Below are positions 47,635 to 57,015 of a stretch of 64,000 bases of DNA, piece by piece. The position numbers and the translations under genes are program-made. The notes under the pieces are model-generated. The model did not search any database and was not told where the DNA came from. It saw only the letters and a list, made by a program, of their open reading frames with translations. Position 1 is the first letter of the stretch. Each line of letters begins with the position of its first letter. The stretch is from Streptomyces sp. ISL-36 (GTDB lineage: Bacteria; Actinomycetota; Actinomycetes; Streptomycetales; Streptomycetaceae), in the NCBI RefSeq assembly GCF_018614205.1, contig NZ_JAGGOS010000048.1:1-64000 (forward strand). Reading direction: 5' to 3'.

Positions 47635-48585
47635 TCACGCCTCGGGGGCGCCCATGGGCGCGGGCAGGGCGTCCAGTTCGGAGACGTCCTGGTCCGTGAG
47701 GTCCAGCGCCGCCGCACCGGCGTTCTGGACGAGGTAGCGCTCGGTCTTGGTGCCGGGGATCGGGACGACGTGCTCGCCCTTGCTCAGCAGCCAGGCGAGC
47801 GCCACCTGCGCCGGCGTGGCCTCGTGCCGGTCGGCGACGGCGCGCACCGCGTCGACGATCGACTTGTTGTGGGCGAACGCCTCTTCGGTGAAGCGCGGCT
47901 GGGTGCTGCGCCAGTCGTCCTTGGGCAGGTCGGCCGGGTTGGTGAAGGCGCCGGTGAGCAGACCGCGGCCCAGCGGCGAGAACGGCAGGAAGGCGATGCC
48001 GTTCTCCACGGTGTACGGGAGGACGTCGGTGAAGGCGTCCCGGGTGAACAGCGAGGCCTCGGACTCGACGGCGGCCACCGCGTGCACGCTCTGCGCGGCA
48101 CGGACCTGCTCCAGGGTCACCGCGGAGAGTCCGAGCGCCCGGATCTTGCCCTGGCGTACGAGCTCGGCGAGGGCGCCCCAGCTCTCCTCCAGCGGCACCT
48201 GCGGATCCACGCGGTGCAGGAAGTACAGGTCGATGTGGTCGGTGCCCAGGCGGCCCAGGCTGGCCTCGACCGCCGCGGTGAGGTGCTCGGGGCGGCCGTT
48301 GAGACCGAGGCCGTTCTCGTCGACGACGAGGCCGCCCTTGGTGGACAGCACCACCTCGTCGCGGCGGCCCTTGATGGCGCGCCCGACGAGGTCCTCGTTG
48401 GTGAAGGGGCCGTAGACGTCGGCCGTGTCGATCAGGTTGACGCCGAGGTCGAGGGCGCGGTGGATCACCGCGACGGAGGCGTCGTCGTCCCAGCCGTGCG
48501 GGTCGTAGCCGAAGGACATGCCCATGGTGCCGAGACCGATGCGGCCTACTACGGGTCCGCCGTTGCCGAGGGTGGTGGTTCGCAT
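47635..48585 (-). CDS. Aldo-keto reductase
   Basis: A 316-aa protein from ATG 48585. Catalytic tetrad positions are visible: Asp and Tyr in LIDTADVYGPFTNEDLVG, Lys in VVLSTKGGLV, His in DLYFLHRVDP; the NADPH-binding loop is VVPIPGTKTERYLVQN. It belongs to the common AKR group of one-domain cytosolic reductases. It lies 140 bp upstream of the cyclase gene on the same strand. In this cluster it could reduce a ring ketone. Intact and typical in length. Confidence 0.9.
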   Translation of the reverse strand: MRTTTLGNGGPVVGRIGLGTMGMSFGYDPHGWDDDASVAVIHRALDLGVNLIDTADVYGPFTNEDLVGRAIKGRRDEVVLSTKGGLVVDENGLGLNGRPEHLTAAVEASLGRLGTDHIDLYFLHRVDPQVPLEESWGALAELVRQGKIRALGLSAVTLEQVRAAQSVHAVAAVESEASLFTRDAFTDVLPYTVENGIAFLPFSPLGRGLLTGAFTNPADLPKDDWRSTQPRFTEEAFAHNKSIVDAVRAVADRHEATPAQVALAWLLSKGEHVVPIPGTKTERYLVQNAGAAALDLTDQDVSELDALPAPMGAPEA

Positions 48586-48784
48586 GAGGGTTCTCTCTCC
48601 TTGAAACGGTTTACGAGGGGGTTGATGCGGTTCACGGGGGGTGAAGCGGACCGCATCGGGAGGAAACGGATTGCGGGGGGGTGGAACGGGTGCCCAAGGG
48701 GCGGTGGGGCGGGTGGCACGGGTGCCACCGGGGTGCCGGCTCGGGCCGGCACGTGCGTGGGGGGGGTGGCGGCTCGGCGGCAGG
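48586..48784. other. G-rich intergenic repeat region
   Basis: A 200-bp gap between the aldo-keto reductase start and the FAD-oxidase stop. It is made of diverged repeats of the type GGNGGTGAAGCGG / AACGGNTTNCGGGGG on the plus strand. No gene or terminator is evident beyond GGCACGGGTGCC-type palindromes near 48715-48735. Confidence 0.4.
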
Positions 48785-50476
48785 TCAGAGGCGGACGGAC
48801 TGCCGGTGGCGGAAGACGTCCCTCGGGTCCCAGTCGCGCTTGATCCGCTGGAGGCGGGCGTAGTTGCCCTTCCAGTACAGGTCGTGCCACGACACCGCGG
48901 AGGCGTTGAAGGCCGGGTCGGACAGGTCGCCGTCGGGGTAGTTGATGTAGCAGCCGTCGGTGACACCGTTGGGCACCGGGACGCCGCCGGTGTCGGCGTA
49001 GACGTCGCGGAAGGCGTTGCGCACCCAGGCGATGTTCTTCGCGTCGTCCTTGGTGTCGTACCAGAGGCTCTCGAAGTTGGTCTTCATGATCGCGTCGCGC
49101 TGGGCGACCGCGGTGGCCGTCGGCGAGACGGACGCGATCCGGCCGCCCGACGCGGAGAGGACGATCCCGGTGAGGGCACTCGGCCCGTCGGTGCTCGTGA
49201 GGTTCCGGTACATGGCGTCGATCTGCCGCTGGGGCGTCGCCGTGCGCAGGTGGGACGACTTGTGGATGCTGCGGGTGGTCGGGTCCAGCTGGGTGGGGGA
49301 GATGGCCCCGATGTAGCGCGTGCCCCGCAGCCACGGCAGCAGCCTCGTCGTGGTGTACGCGGAGTCGACCACGCCCGACGAGCGTCGGGTCGTGGAGCTC
49401 AGGCCCAGCGCCTGGTCCATGCCGGCGAGGAAGTCCGACAGCACGGTCGCGGCGTCGGGAAGGGAGGCGTCCAACTGCACGACAGCGCCCAGTGATCCGC
49501 TGTCGCGGTGGTTGAGCAGCAGCCACGAGTAGAGCGAACCGGCCGTGGTCCCGGCAGTGTTGTTACGCTCCAGCCACTGGCCCCAGTAGGTGACCAGGCG
49601 GCTGAAACCGTCCAGGGTGACCTTCTCCCAGGGCCAGTTGGCCAGGGTCAGGAAGATCTGCGACGGCGCCTTGGGCAGCAGCGTCTCCGGACCCCCGGTG
49701 GCGCCAGGGGTACGGAACCAGAACCTGGTGACGATGCCGAAGCTGCCGCCGCCACCGCCGGTGTGCGCCCAGAACAGGTCCCGTAGACGGGCGTCGGCGG
49801 AGTCCCGCGCGGCGATCACACTGCGGACCGAGCCGTCCGCGGCGACGACCACGACCTCCACGGCGTGCAGGTGGTCGACGGTCAGACCGTACTGGCGGGA
49901 GAGGTTGCCGAAGCCGCCGCCGGTGATGTGGCCGCCGACACCGACGCTGTGGCATATGCCGCCGGGTATGGTCACGCCCCAGCCCTCGTAGAGCGCCTCG
50001 TACACGTCCAGCAGGGTGGCGCCACCGCCGACGCAGAAGGCGTTCATCGACGTGTCGAAGGTGACCTGGTTCATCAGCGACAACTTGATGTTGATCTTGA
50101 CGTCGGCGTTGAACACGAAGTCCTCGAAGCAGTGCCCGCCGCTGCACACGGAGAGCCGCTTGCCGGCGGCGACGGCCTCGCGCACCGCCGTGACGACCTC
50201 AGCCGTCGTCCTCGGCAGCACGATCTTGTCCGGGCGGGCCTGCCAGCGCTGGTTCATGCCCGAGGTGAGATCGGGGTACCGGGGGTCCGCCGGAGCCACC
50301 GTGACACCGGCCGTCTGTGCGCCGATCGCGTCCGTCGCCTCGGCGAGCCGGCCGGCGCCGGCGCCGGTGTCGGCAGCGCGCGCGCCGGGGGCCTGCACCA
50401 GTCCGCCGACGGCGGTGGCGAGAGCGATTCCCGACCCTGCACCCACGAACCGGCGGCGCTTTATTTCATTCGTCAT
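48785..50476 (-). CDS. FAD-linked oxidase, berberine-bridge type, Tat-exported
   Basis: A 563-aa protein from ATG 50476. Twin-arginine signal KRRRFVGAGSGIALATAVGG with cleavage near ARA (residue 34). FAD domain with the two covalent-attachment residues His115 (CSGGHCFED) and Cys175 (GGICHSVGVGGH), so bicovalent FAD is expected. A BBE-type C-terminus is present (DGCYINYPDGDLSD, YWKGNYARLQRIKRDWDP). This class oxidises alcohols or sugars, or forms rings, using O2. Export suggests that it acts on a product outside the cytoplasm, e.g. a late oxidation of the cyclitol. Confidence 0.9.
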   Translation of the reverse strand: MTNEIKRRRFVGAGSGIALATAVGGLVQAPGARAADTGAGAGRLAEATDAIGAQTAGVTVAPADPRYPDLTSGMNQRWQARPDKIVLPRTTAEVVTAVREAVAAGKRLSVCSGGHCFEDFVFNADVKINIKLSLMNQVTFDTSMNAFCVGGGATLLDVYEALYEGWGVTIPGGICHSVGVGGHITGGGFGNLSRQYGLTVDHLHAVEVVVVAADGSVRSVIAARDSADARLRDLFWAHTGGGGGSFGIVTRFWFRTPGATGGPETLLPKAPSQIFLTLANWPWEKVTLDGFSRLVTYWGQWLERNNTAGTTAGSLYSWLLLNHRDSGSLGAVVQLDASLPDAATVLSDFLAGMDQALGLSSTTRRSSGVVDSAYTTTRLLPWLRGTRYIGAISPTQLDPTTRSIHKSSHLRTATPQRQIDAMYRNLTSTDGPSALTGIVLSASGGRIASVSPTATAVAQRDAIMKTNFESLWYDTKDDAKNIAWVRNAFRDVYADTGGVPVPNGVTDGCYINYPDGDLSDPAFNASAVSWHDLYWKGNYARLQRIKRDWDPRDVFRHRQSVRL

Positions 50477-50769
50477 CTTCGTCGTTTCCTGGTCTTCGAG
50501 TTCATTGGAAAGAAGTCCAGCCCATGAATGCAGAAACGGGGGCGCATCGAAGGCGGTTCTGCTCGGCTGAGTTCGCCGCGATGAATGCCATCTCAGCAGG
50601 AGGGAGCGCGCCGGCACCAACCTCCGAAGTCAACTTCGGCATGTCGGCGCACTTTGGGAACTACGCCTTGATCGGACGGCCGCGGGACCGCATCGTCGGG
50701 CCTGCCCGGGCGTCCGCCCGGGCGACGGCAGGGCCCCGCCGGAGGCGGGAACCCCCGGCGGACGGAGTG
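50477..50769. promoter_or_regulatory. Divergent promoter region between oxidase and VOC genes
   Basis: A 293-bp region that must contain promoters for the FAD oxidase (minus) and the VOC-Ddn-ligase operon (plus). AT-richer patches lie near 50460-50520. No confident -35/-10 pair or operator could be named. Confidence 0.4.
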
Positions 50770-51306
50770 ATGTTGAGCGGAATCCCTGGAGCACGCGCGG
50801 TGCACCACATCGCCTACACCGTGCCCGACCTCGACCAGGCCGTGGAGTTCTTCACCCAGGTCATCGGCGCCGAACTGGCCTACCGGCTCGGCCCGGTGGA
50901 GGACCCCGAGGGCACCTGGATGACCGAGAAGCTGGCCGTGCACCCCCGCGCCTCGGCACAGATCGCCATGCTGCGCCTCGGCCCGGTGACCAACCTCGAA
51001 CTCTTCGAGTACACCTCGCCCGACCAGGACCGCACCCGGCCGCGCAACAGCGACTGGGGCGGGCACCACTTCGCCATCTACGTGGAGGACGTCGACAAGG
51101 CCACCGCGTACCTGCGCGAGCAGCCCGGCGTGACCATCCTCGGGGAGCCGGAGACCATCGAGGACGGGCCGATCGCCGGAGATCGCTGGGTGTACTTCAT
51201 GACTCCGTGGGGCCTTTCCATGGAGCTCATCAACATGCCGGCCGGCATGCCGTTCGAGCAGACCACCGACACCCGTCTTTTCCTCCCCGAAGGTGAATGG
51301 AAGTAA
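50770..51306 (+). CDS. VOC-family protein, candidate 2-epi-5-epi-valiolone epimerase
   Basis: A 178-aa protein of two glyoxalase-type modules. Metal ligands by position: His in VHHIAYTVPD, Glu in NLELFEY, His in GHHFAIYVED, Glu in SMELINM. CetB of the cetoniacytone pathway is a VOC enzyme that epimerises 2-epi-5-epi-valiolone. This protein has the same fold, similar length and sits in a cyclase-containing cluster, so the same reaction is a sensible prediction. ATG 50770 was chosen; GTG 50767 adjoins. Its stop overlaps the next start (TAATG). Confidence 0.8.
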   Translation: MLSGIPGARAVHHIAYTVPDLDQAVEFFTQVIGAELAYRLGPVEDPEGTWMTEKLAVHPRASAQIAMLRLGPVTNLELFEYTSPDQDRTRPRNSDWGGHHFAIYVEDVDKATAYLREQPGVTILGEPETIEDGPIAGDRWVYFMTPWGLSMELINMPAGMPFEQTTDTRLFLPEGEWK

Positions 51307-51758
51307 TGCAGGAGACGAATGCAACGGTCGACGAGACCGTCAACAGCAATGCCTTCAACCGAGGCGTCATCGAGGAATTCCGGGCCAACGGCGGCCGGGT
51401 GAAGGACTTCGGCTCCATCCCCCTCCTGCTGCTCAGCACCACGGGGCGGGTCAGCGGTCTGACCCGTACCACTCCCCTCGTCCACCTGGCCCGGGACGGC
51501 CGCTACATCGTCTTCGCCGCGAACGGCGGAGCACGCGTGGCACCCGGCTGGTACCGCAACCTCATGGCAGCCGGGGAGGGCGTGGTGGAGGTCGGCTCGC
51601 AGCGCCTGACCGTGACGCCCGAGCCGGTACCGGCGGAGGAGCACGAGGAGCTGTGGCGACTGCAGACGGCGCAGGACCCGAACTTCGCCACGTTCCGGTC
51701 CAAGACGGACCGGACCATCCCCGTCGTCGCCCTGGTCCCCGTCGGCGACGCCGGCTGA
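51306..51758 (+). CDS. Deazaflavin(F420)-dependent nitroreductase-family protein
   Basis: A 150-aa protein of the Ddn/split-barrel family: FNRGVIEEFRANGG, LLLLSTTGRVSGLTRTTPL, IVFAANGGARVAPGWYRNLMA and VTPEPVPAEEHEELW. Members bind F420 (some FMN) and reduce enones or quinones. The ATG overlaps the VOC stop codon, so the two are coupled. In a cyclitol pathway it could reduce a cyclohexenone. Family is clear, cofactor inferred. Confidence 0.85.
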   Translation: MQETNATVDETVNSNAFNRGVIEEFRANGGRVKDFGSIPLLLLSTTGRVSGLTRTTPLVHLARDGRYIVFAANGGARVAPGWYRNLMAAGEGVVEVGSQRLTVTPEPVPAEEHEELWRLQTAQDPNFATFRSKTDRTIPVVALVPVGDAG

Positions 51759-51900
51759 CCCGGCTGACCCTGGCTGATCCGTCCGGGCCCCGGCTGACCC
51801 GGCTGACCCTGGCTGATCCGTCCGGGCCCCGACTGACCCGGCTGATCCGGCCAGGCCCCGGCTGACTTGGCTGATCCGGCCGGGCCCCGGCCGGGCTGTC
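51752..51900 (+). repeat. Tandem repeat between Ddn gene and acyl-CoA ligase
   Basis: Imperfect tandem copies of a unit of about 50 bp built from GGCTGACCCGGCTGACC and TGGCTGATCCGTCCGGGCC. The first two copies are nearly identical and later ones are degenerate. The array spans the end of the reductase gene and most of the gap before the ligase. Non-coding, function unknown. Confidence 0.8.
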
Positions 51901-51929
51901 GGCCGGGGCCGACCTTGAAGGAGCAACGC

Positions 51930-53615
51930 ATGACCACGACCGACCCCACCGAGGAGTTCCGGGCCGCACGGGACTTCCTGCTCACCCACCGCGAGGACTA
52001 CGACACGGCCTACGCGGGCTTCCGCTGGCCCCGCCCGGAACGGTTCAACTGGGCCCTGGACTGGTTCGACGCGATCGCCCGCGACAACGATCGCACCGCA
52101 CTGCGGATCGCGGAGGAGGACGGCACCCACAGCCAGTACTCCTTCGCGGAGCTCGCCCACCGCTCGGACCAGGTCGCGAACTGGCTCCGCGCCCAGGGCG
52201 TCCGGGCGGGCGACCGCGTCCTGGTCATGCTGGGCAACCAGAAGGAGCTGTGGGAGACGGCGCTCGCCGCGATGAAGCTGCGCGCCGTGCTCGTCCCCGC
52301 GACCCCGCTGCTCAACACGGTCGAGCTGGCGGACCGCGTCGACCGAGGCGCGGTCCGCCACGTCGTCGCCCGGGCGGAGGACCACACCAGGTTCGCCTCG
52401 GTGCCCGGCGCCTTCACCCGTATCGCGGTCGGCCGGCCGGCACAGGACCCGCCCCCCGGCTGGCTGGACTACGAGGAGTCACTGACGGCGCGGGCGGACT
52501 ACGTGCCCGACGGCCCGACCCTCGCCGACGACCCGCTCCTGCTCTACTTCACCTCCGGCACGACATCCCGGCCGAAACTCGTCCAGCACACCCACGTCTC
52601 GTACCCGGTGGGACACCTGTCCACCATGTACTGGATCGGGCTCCGCCCCGGCGACGTCCACCTCAACATCTCGTCGCCCGGCTGGGCCAAGCACGCCTGG
52701 TCCAACCTCTTCGCCCCGTGGAACGCGGAGGCCACCGTCTTCGTGCACAACTACACGCGCTTCGACGCGGGCCGTCTGATGACGGAGATGGACCGCGCGG
52801 GCGTCACGACGTTCTGCGCGCCGCCGACCGTGTGGCGCATGCTCATCCAGGCCGATCTGGGCCAGCTGCGCACGCCGCCGCGGGAGGCGGTGGCGGCCGG
52901 CGAGCCGCTCAACCCCGAGGTCATCGACGCGGTACGACGGTCCTGGGGTGTGACCGTGCGCGACGGCTTCGGGCAGACCGAGACGACGGTCCAGATCGCG
53001 AACACCCCAGGTTCGGAGGTCACTCCCGGCTCGATGGGCCGGCCGAGCCCCGGCTTCACGATCGCCCTGCTCGACCCCGCCACGGGCCGCCCGGGCGACG
53101 AGGGCGAGATCAGCGTGGACCTGTCCGCCGCCCCCGTGGGGGTGATGGCGGGCTACGAGGGCGACCCGGCCCGCACGGCCGAGGCGATGGCGGACGGCTA
53201 CTACCGTACGGGCGACCTCGCGGTACGCGGCCCCGACGGACGGCTCACCTACATCGGCCGCAGGGACGACGTGTTCAAGTCGTCCGACTACAAGATCTCC
53301 CCGTTCGAGCTGGAGAGCGCCCTGCTGTCGCACGAGGCGGTGGCGGAGGCCGGGGTGGTGCCCGCGCCGGACGCCCTGCGCCTGTCGGTGCCCAAGGCGT
53401 ACGTCGTCCTGGCGGAGGGCTGGGAGCCGACCAGGGACACGGCGAAGCTCCTCTTCGCCCACTCCCGGGCGGAACTTCCCCCGTACAAGAGGGTGCGCCG
53501 CATCGAGTTCGCCGAGCTGCCCAAGACGATCTCGGGGAAGATCCGGCGGGTGGAGCTGCGGGCGGCGGCGGAGCGGGGTGACGGCGCCGAGTACCGCGAA
53601 GAGGACTGCGTCTGA
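51930..53615 (+). CDS. AMP-forming acyl-CoA ligase
   Basis: A 561-aa member of the ANL superfamily, ATG after AAGGAGCAACGC. Core motifs: A3 LLYFTSGTTSRPKLVQHTH, A5 GFGQTETT, A7 YYRTGDLAVR, A8 GRRDDVFKSSDYKISPFELE and the C-terminal Lys of A10 (PKTISGKIRR). It resembles medium-chain acyl-CoA synthetases that lack a carrier-protein domain. It would activate a carboxylic acid for transfer, possibly the acyl substituent of the product. It ends the plus-strand VOC-Ddn-ligase operon. Confidence 0.9.
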   Translation: MTTTDPTEEFRAARDFLLTHREDYDTAYAGFRWPRPERFNWALDWFDAIARDNDRTALRIAEEDGTHSQYSFAELAHRSDQVANWLRAQGVRAGDRVLVMLGNQKELWETALAAMKLRAVLVPATPLLNTVELADRVDRGAVRHVVARAEDHTRFASVPGAFTRIAVGRPAQDPPPGWLDYEESLTARADYVPDGPTLADDPLLLYFTSGTTSRPKLVQHTHVSYPVGHLSTMYWIGLRPGDVHLNISSPGWAKHAWSNLFAPWNAEATVFVHNYTRFDAGRLMTEMDRAGVTTFCAPPTVWRMLIQADLGQLRTPPREAVAAGEPLNPEVIDAVRRSWGVTVRDGFGQTETTVQIANTPGSEVTPGSMGRPSPGFTIALLDPATGRPGDEGEISVDLSAAPVGVMAGYEGDPARTAEAMADGYYRTGDLAVRGPDGRLTYIGRRDDVFKSSDYKISPFELESALLSHEAVAEAGVVPAPDALRLSVPKAYVVLAEGWEPTRDTAKLLFAHSRAELPPYKRVRRIEFAELPKTISGKIRRVELRAAAERGDGAEYREEDCV

Positions 53616-53821
53616 GCTTCCGTCGGTGCGGGGTCGGGTCCATGTCGTACGACGTGGGACCGGCCCCGCACCGACGTATGCCGGGCCGTATGCTCCGGCC
53701 CTCCCGCCCCGGGTCCTCGGGCTCTCCGGCCAGGAGCGGGACGGGGGGACGGCGGCGTGGGTACGGGCCTCCCCAGGCCCTGCGGGACACAGGGCCTGGG
53801 GAGCAGGCAGATGCAGGGGCC

Positions 53822-55156
53822 CTACGGGGCGGCCGGGGCGGAGACGCCGTCCGTCTGCCGCGCCGACTCCCCCACCGACTTCCCCGCGGATGGGCGTGGG
53901 GACCGGCAGAACCAGGTCAGGGGCAGCGTCGCCACGCAGATCGCGGCCGCGGCGAGCGGCAGCACGGCGAACCCGTACGCTCCCGTGATCCCGCCCGCGA
54001 CAGCCGCTCCGGCCGCGATACCGGCGTTCCCCGCCGAGGCGCCGAGCGTCGCCGCGAGGTCGCCGCCGGGCCCGGCGCGGCGGATCGTCCGGAGCTGGAG
54101 GGCGGGCGCGAGGCCGAAGCCGGCGAGGCCCCAGACCGCGACGCACACGGCCACGGCCACGGGCCGCTCGCCGAGCAGGAAGAGCGTCGTGAGAACCAGC
54201 GCGAGCACCGCGGTCGCCGCGATCACGGTGGTGCCGGCGGCCCGGTCGGCGAGGTAGCCCCCGAGCGCGGTACCGGCGGAACCGGCCGCTCCGAACACCA
54301 GCAGGTACAGGCCGACGGCACCGCCCTGGACTCCGACGACCTCCTGGAGGTACCCGCTCAGTTGGGTGAAGGCGGTGAACTGGCCGCAGAAGAGCAGGAC
54401 GGCGATCGCAAGCAGCGTCAGCACCGGCGCCTTGGCGACATGCTGGAACTGGGCGCGCAGCGCCTGCTGTCCGCCGGTGGCGGACGGTGGCACCGCCGCC
54501 CATGTCAGCACCAGAGCCGCGCACGCGAGAGCGGCGATCCCGGCGAAGGCGTACTGCCACGGCAGGACCTGGCCGGCGAAGGTGGCCAGCGGCACGCCCA
54601 GCAGATTGGCCGCGGCTATCCCACCGAACACGACGGCGACGGCCCGGCCCTTGCGCTCCGCCGGGACCAGGGCGGCAGCCGCCGCGGAGGCGGCGCCGAC
54701 GAACAGTCCGTGGACGGCGCCCGCGAGCACGCGTACCACGACGACGACCGTGAAGTCCGCCCAGAGAGCCGCAACGACGTTGGCCAGGGCGTAGACGCCG
54801 AGGGCGGCGGCCAGCAGGAGCCTGCGGGGCAGCCGGAGCGTCAGGGCGGTCAGGAGCGGCCCGCCCAGACACACGCCGAGCGCGTACGCGGTGACCAGCA
54901 GGCCTGCGGTGGCGGCGCTGACGTGCAGGCTCTCGGCCATCCGGTCGAGGACGCCGATCACGGCGAACTCGGCGGTTCCGACCACGAACGCGCTCAGACC
55001 GAGGACGGCGAGGGCGCGCGTGCTCCGCGCCCTCGCCACCGGCACGGCCGGTGCCGCGCCCGCCCGTTCCGCACACTCGGTTCCGGTACCGATTCCAGTA
55101 CCGGTTCCGTCTCCGGCTCCTGTTCTGGCTCCTGTTCCCGTTGCGGTTCCGTGCAT
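53822..55156 (-). CDS. MFS drug/sugar efflux transporter
   Basis: A 444-aa protein with about 12 membrane helices and the DHA1/AraJ pattern: FVVGTAEFAVIGVLDRMAESL, GLLVTAYALGVCLGGPLLTALTLRLPRR, VRVLAGAVHGLFVGA and FGGIAAANLLGVPLATFAGQVLPWQ. The N-terminal 27 residues are a Gly/Thr repeat (GTATGTGARTGAGDGTG) encoded by ACCGGTTCC-like units. Located inside the cluster, it probably exports the product and gives self-resistance. Confidence 0.88.
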   Translation of the reverse strand: MHGTATGTGARTGAGDGTGTGIGTGTECAERAGAAPAVPVARARSTRALAVLGLSAFVVGTAEFAVIGVLDRMAESLHVSAATAGLLVTAYALGVCLGGPLLTALTLRLPRRLLLAAALGVYALANVVAALWADFTVVVVVRVLAGAVHGLFVGAASAAAAALVPAERKGRAVAVVFGGIAAANLLGVPLATFAGQVLPWQYAFAGIAALACAALVLTWAAVPPSATGGQQALRAQFQHVAKAPVLTLLAIAVLLFCGQFTAFTQLSGYLQEVVGVQGGAVGLYLLVFGAAGSAGTALGGYLADRAAGTTVIAATAVLALVLTTLFLLGERPVAVAVCVAVWGLAGFGLAPALQLRTIRRAGPGGDLAATLGASAGNAGIAAGAAVAGGITGAYGFAVLPLAAAAICVATLPLTWFCRSPRPSAGKSVGESARQTDGVSAPAAP

Positions 55157-55335
55157 CGTGACTCCTCCGCGTTCCCGTGCCGTCCGTAACGGCGTCTCTG
55201 CCGGTCAGCACACCAGCGCCGGGGCCGGCTGTCGCCGCCGACTGGCTCAAGTCGCCCCGGCTTCGCGGCGTTCGAGAACACTCGGCGCGTCCGGGACGCG
55301 GAAGAGGGACGCGGAAGAGGGAGGTGGAAGACCGC

Positions 55336-56106
55336 TCAGATCGCGGTGGCCCCACCGTCGACCGGCATCGCGGCGCCGGTCACGTACGAGGCGCGGTCGC
55401 TGCACAGCCACAGCGCCGCCTCGGCCACTTCGGATGGCGAAGCCATGCGCTTCTGTACGGAGGCGTCCGAGAACCGCTGCTCGAGCTCGGCGTGCTGCCC
55501 CAGCACCTCCTCCATCATCTCGGTGCGGGTGGCACCGACGACGAGGGCGTTGACCCGAATGCCCGCGGCGCCGTAGTCGGCCGCCGCGGCCCGGGTCATG
55601 CCGAGGACGGCGTGCTTGGCCGCCACGTACGCGGCGCTGGCCCCCGTGGCACGGGTGGCGGCGACGCTGGCCGTGTTGACGATCGACCCGCCGGAGCTCT
55701 GGCCCAGCATCACGGGTATCTGGTGGCGCATGCAGTTCCACACGCCCACGACGTTCACGTCCATGGTCTGCCGGAAGACGTCGTCGTCGATCTCGTGCAG
55801 CAGCGCGCCCGCCGTGGCGTAACCGGCGTTGTTGAAGGCGTGGTCGAGCCGCCCGTAGGTCTCCACGGCGGCTTCGACGGCTTCGCGCATCCGGTCGGAG
55901 TCGGCGACGTCGCCCTCGACGGCGAGGGCGCGTCCCCCGGATTCGTTGATCTTCCCCGCCAGCGCGCGCAGCCGCTCGCCGCGCCGCGCGACGAGGACGA
56001 CGGCCGCGCCTTCGTCGGCGAATGCATGGGCGGCTGCCTCACCGATGCCGCTGGATGCTCCGGTGATCAAGGCCACTCGGCCGGTCATCGGACGCTGGTT
56101 GCTCAT
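55336..56106 (-). CDS. Short-chain dehydrogenase/reductase
   Basis: A 256-aa classical SDR: cofactor motif TGASSGIGE, DVAD, NNAG (HAFNNAGYA), catalytic Ser in SIVNTASVAA, YxxxK as YVAAK, and the C-terminal PVDGGATAI. VARRGER after the second strand suggests NADP(H). It would oxidise or reduce a ring hydroxyl of the cyclitol. Intact and of standard length. Confidence 0.92.
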   Translation of the reverse strand: MSNQRPMTGRVALITGASSGIGEAAAHAFADEGAAVVLVARRGERLRALAGKINESGGRALAVEGDVADSDRMREAVEAAVETYGRLDHAFNNAGYATAGALLHEIDDDVFRQTMDVNVVGVWNCMRHQIPVMLGQSSGGSIVNTASVAATRATGASAAYVAAKHAVLGMTRAAAADYGAAGIRVNALVVGATRTEMMEEVLGQHAELEQRFSDASVQKRMASPSEVAEAALWLCSDRASYVTGAAMPVDGGATAI

Positions 56107-56129
56107 GTCGTTCCTCGCAAGCTCGTATT

Positions 56130-56200
56130 GGTCAGGTACGGGTCTCGGTCAGGTACGGGTCTCGGTCAGGTACGTGTCTCGGTCAGGTACGGGTCTCGGT
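56130..56200 (-). repeat. 18-bp tandem repeat upstream of SDR gene
   Basis: Four copies of GGTCAGGTACGGGTCTC (one variant with GTGTC) in the gap between the HAD gene stop and the SDR start. The array runs up to the HAD stop codon region, so copy-number changes would alter the SDR leader. Confidence 0.88.
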
Positions 56201-56946
56201 CAGGCGCCGGCCGGGACGGCGCTGTCCCGGCGGGCGCCGGCCGTGGAGTTGTCGTTCCACAGCGTGCCGCGAAGGGCATCGGCGTCGATGCTGCGGATCA
56301 GCCGCTCGTCGATCGCGTCCAGGGAGTCCACGATGTGCCGTACACCGGCCTCGCGCATCAACTGCCGCTGGAAGCTGTGCACGAAGGTGCTCGGGTGGCC
56401 GATGAAGGGAACGTCGAGGTCCCTGGCGGTCTCGGCGACGCGGGCCACGTCGTCGACGAAGAGCGCTTCTCCGTGCTCCAGTCCGAAGATCTCGGTGGTG
56501 ATCTCGTGGATGCCCGGACGGAAGTCGTTGGTGCACACATAGCGCGGGCCGTCGAACAGCTCCGCCCACTCCCCCAGGAACCGATCGAAGTGCGGGGCGG
56601 GCAGACCTCCGTAACAGACGGTCCGGAGACCGAGTGCGCGCAGCCGCCGTACGAGATCGATGGCGCCGTCCATGACGGCGACCGGGTGCTCGGCGAGGTA
56701 GACGTCGCGTTCCTCGAAGTAGGCCGTCAGGGCCTCTTCCCCGCTGAGCGGCTGCGGTACGGCGGCGGCCATGTTCCGCCCGGCTATGTGCTGGGGCTGC
56801 GAGAACACCGCCCGCTCGGTCTCGGCCGTGTAGGCGCCGCCCCGGCCGACGACGAAGGCGTGGATCACGGGGCTGAAGGTGTCGTTGAGCAGGACGCCGT
56901 CGATGTTGAGAGCGGCCAGCCGAAGGCGGCCGAGGCTGTGGGGCAT
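56200..56946 (-). CDS. HAD-family hydrolase
   Basis: A 248-aa protein from ATG 56946 (GGGAGG upstream). Motif I is NIDGVLLND (Asp-x-Asp kept), motif II VCYGGLPAPHF, Lys/late acids in FVDDVARVAETA. The cap contains FSPVIHAFVVGRGGAYTAETERAVF. It is not close to the other HAD in this cluster. HAD proteins of this type occur in acarbose- and validamycin-type clusters, where they dephosphorylate cyclitol phosphates; the same is inferred here. Confidence 0.8.
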   Translation of the reverse strand: MPHSLGRLRLAALNIDGVLLNDTFSPVIHAFVVGRGGAYTAETERAVFSQPQHIAGRNMAAAVPQPLSGEEALTAYFEERDVYLAEHPVAVMDGAIDLVRRLRALGLRTVCYGGLPAPHFDRFLGEWAELFDGPRYVCTNDFRPGIHEITTEIFGLEHGEALFVDDVARVAETARDLDVPFIGHPSTFVHSFQRQLMREAGVRHIVDSLDAIDERLIRSIDADALRGTLWNDNSTAGARRDSAVPAGA

Positions 56947-56949
56947 GGG

Positions 56950-57015
56950 TCCTCCCATGGACGAACGAACGGACGAAGGGACGGGCTGACGAACGGACGG
57001 GCTGACGAACGGCTG
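56950..57015 (-). repeat. Short tandem repeat upstream of HAD gene
   Basis: Copies of GACGGGCTGACGAACG with partial units (ACGAACGGACGA). It lies in the 5' leader of the HAD gene. Confidence 0.75.

Noticed and set aside
51752..51900. Possible CRISPR array
   Set aside because: The units abut without unique spacers and degrade along the array. No cas genes are in the window.
56130..56205. Possible CRISPR array or phage attachment cluster
   Set aside because: An 18-bp uninterrupted tandem repeat without spacers, i.e. a simple tandem array.
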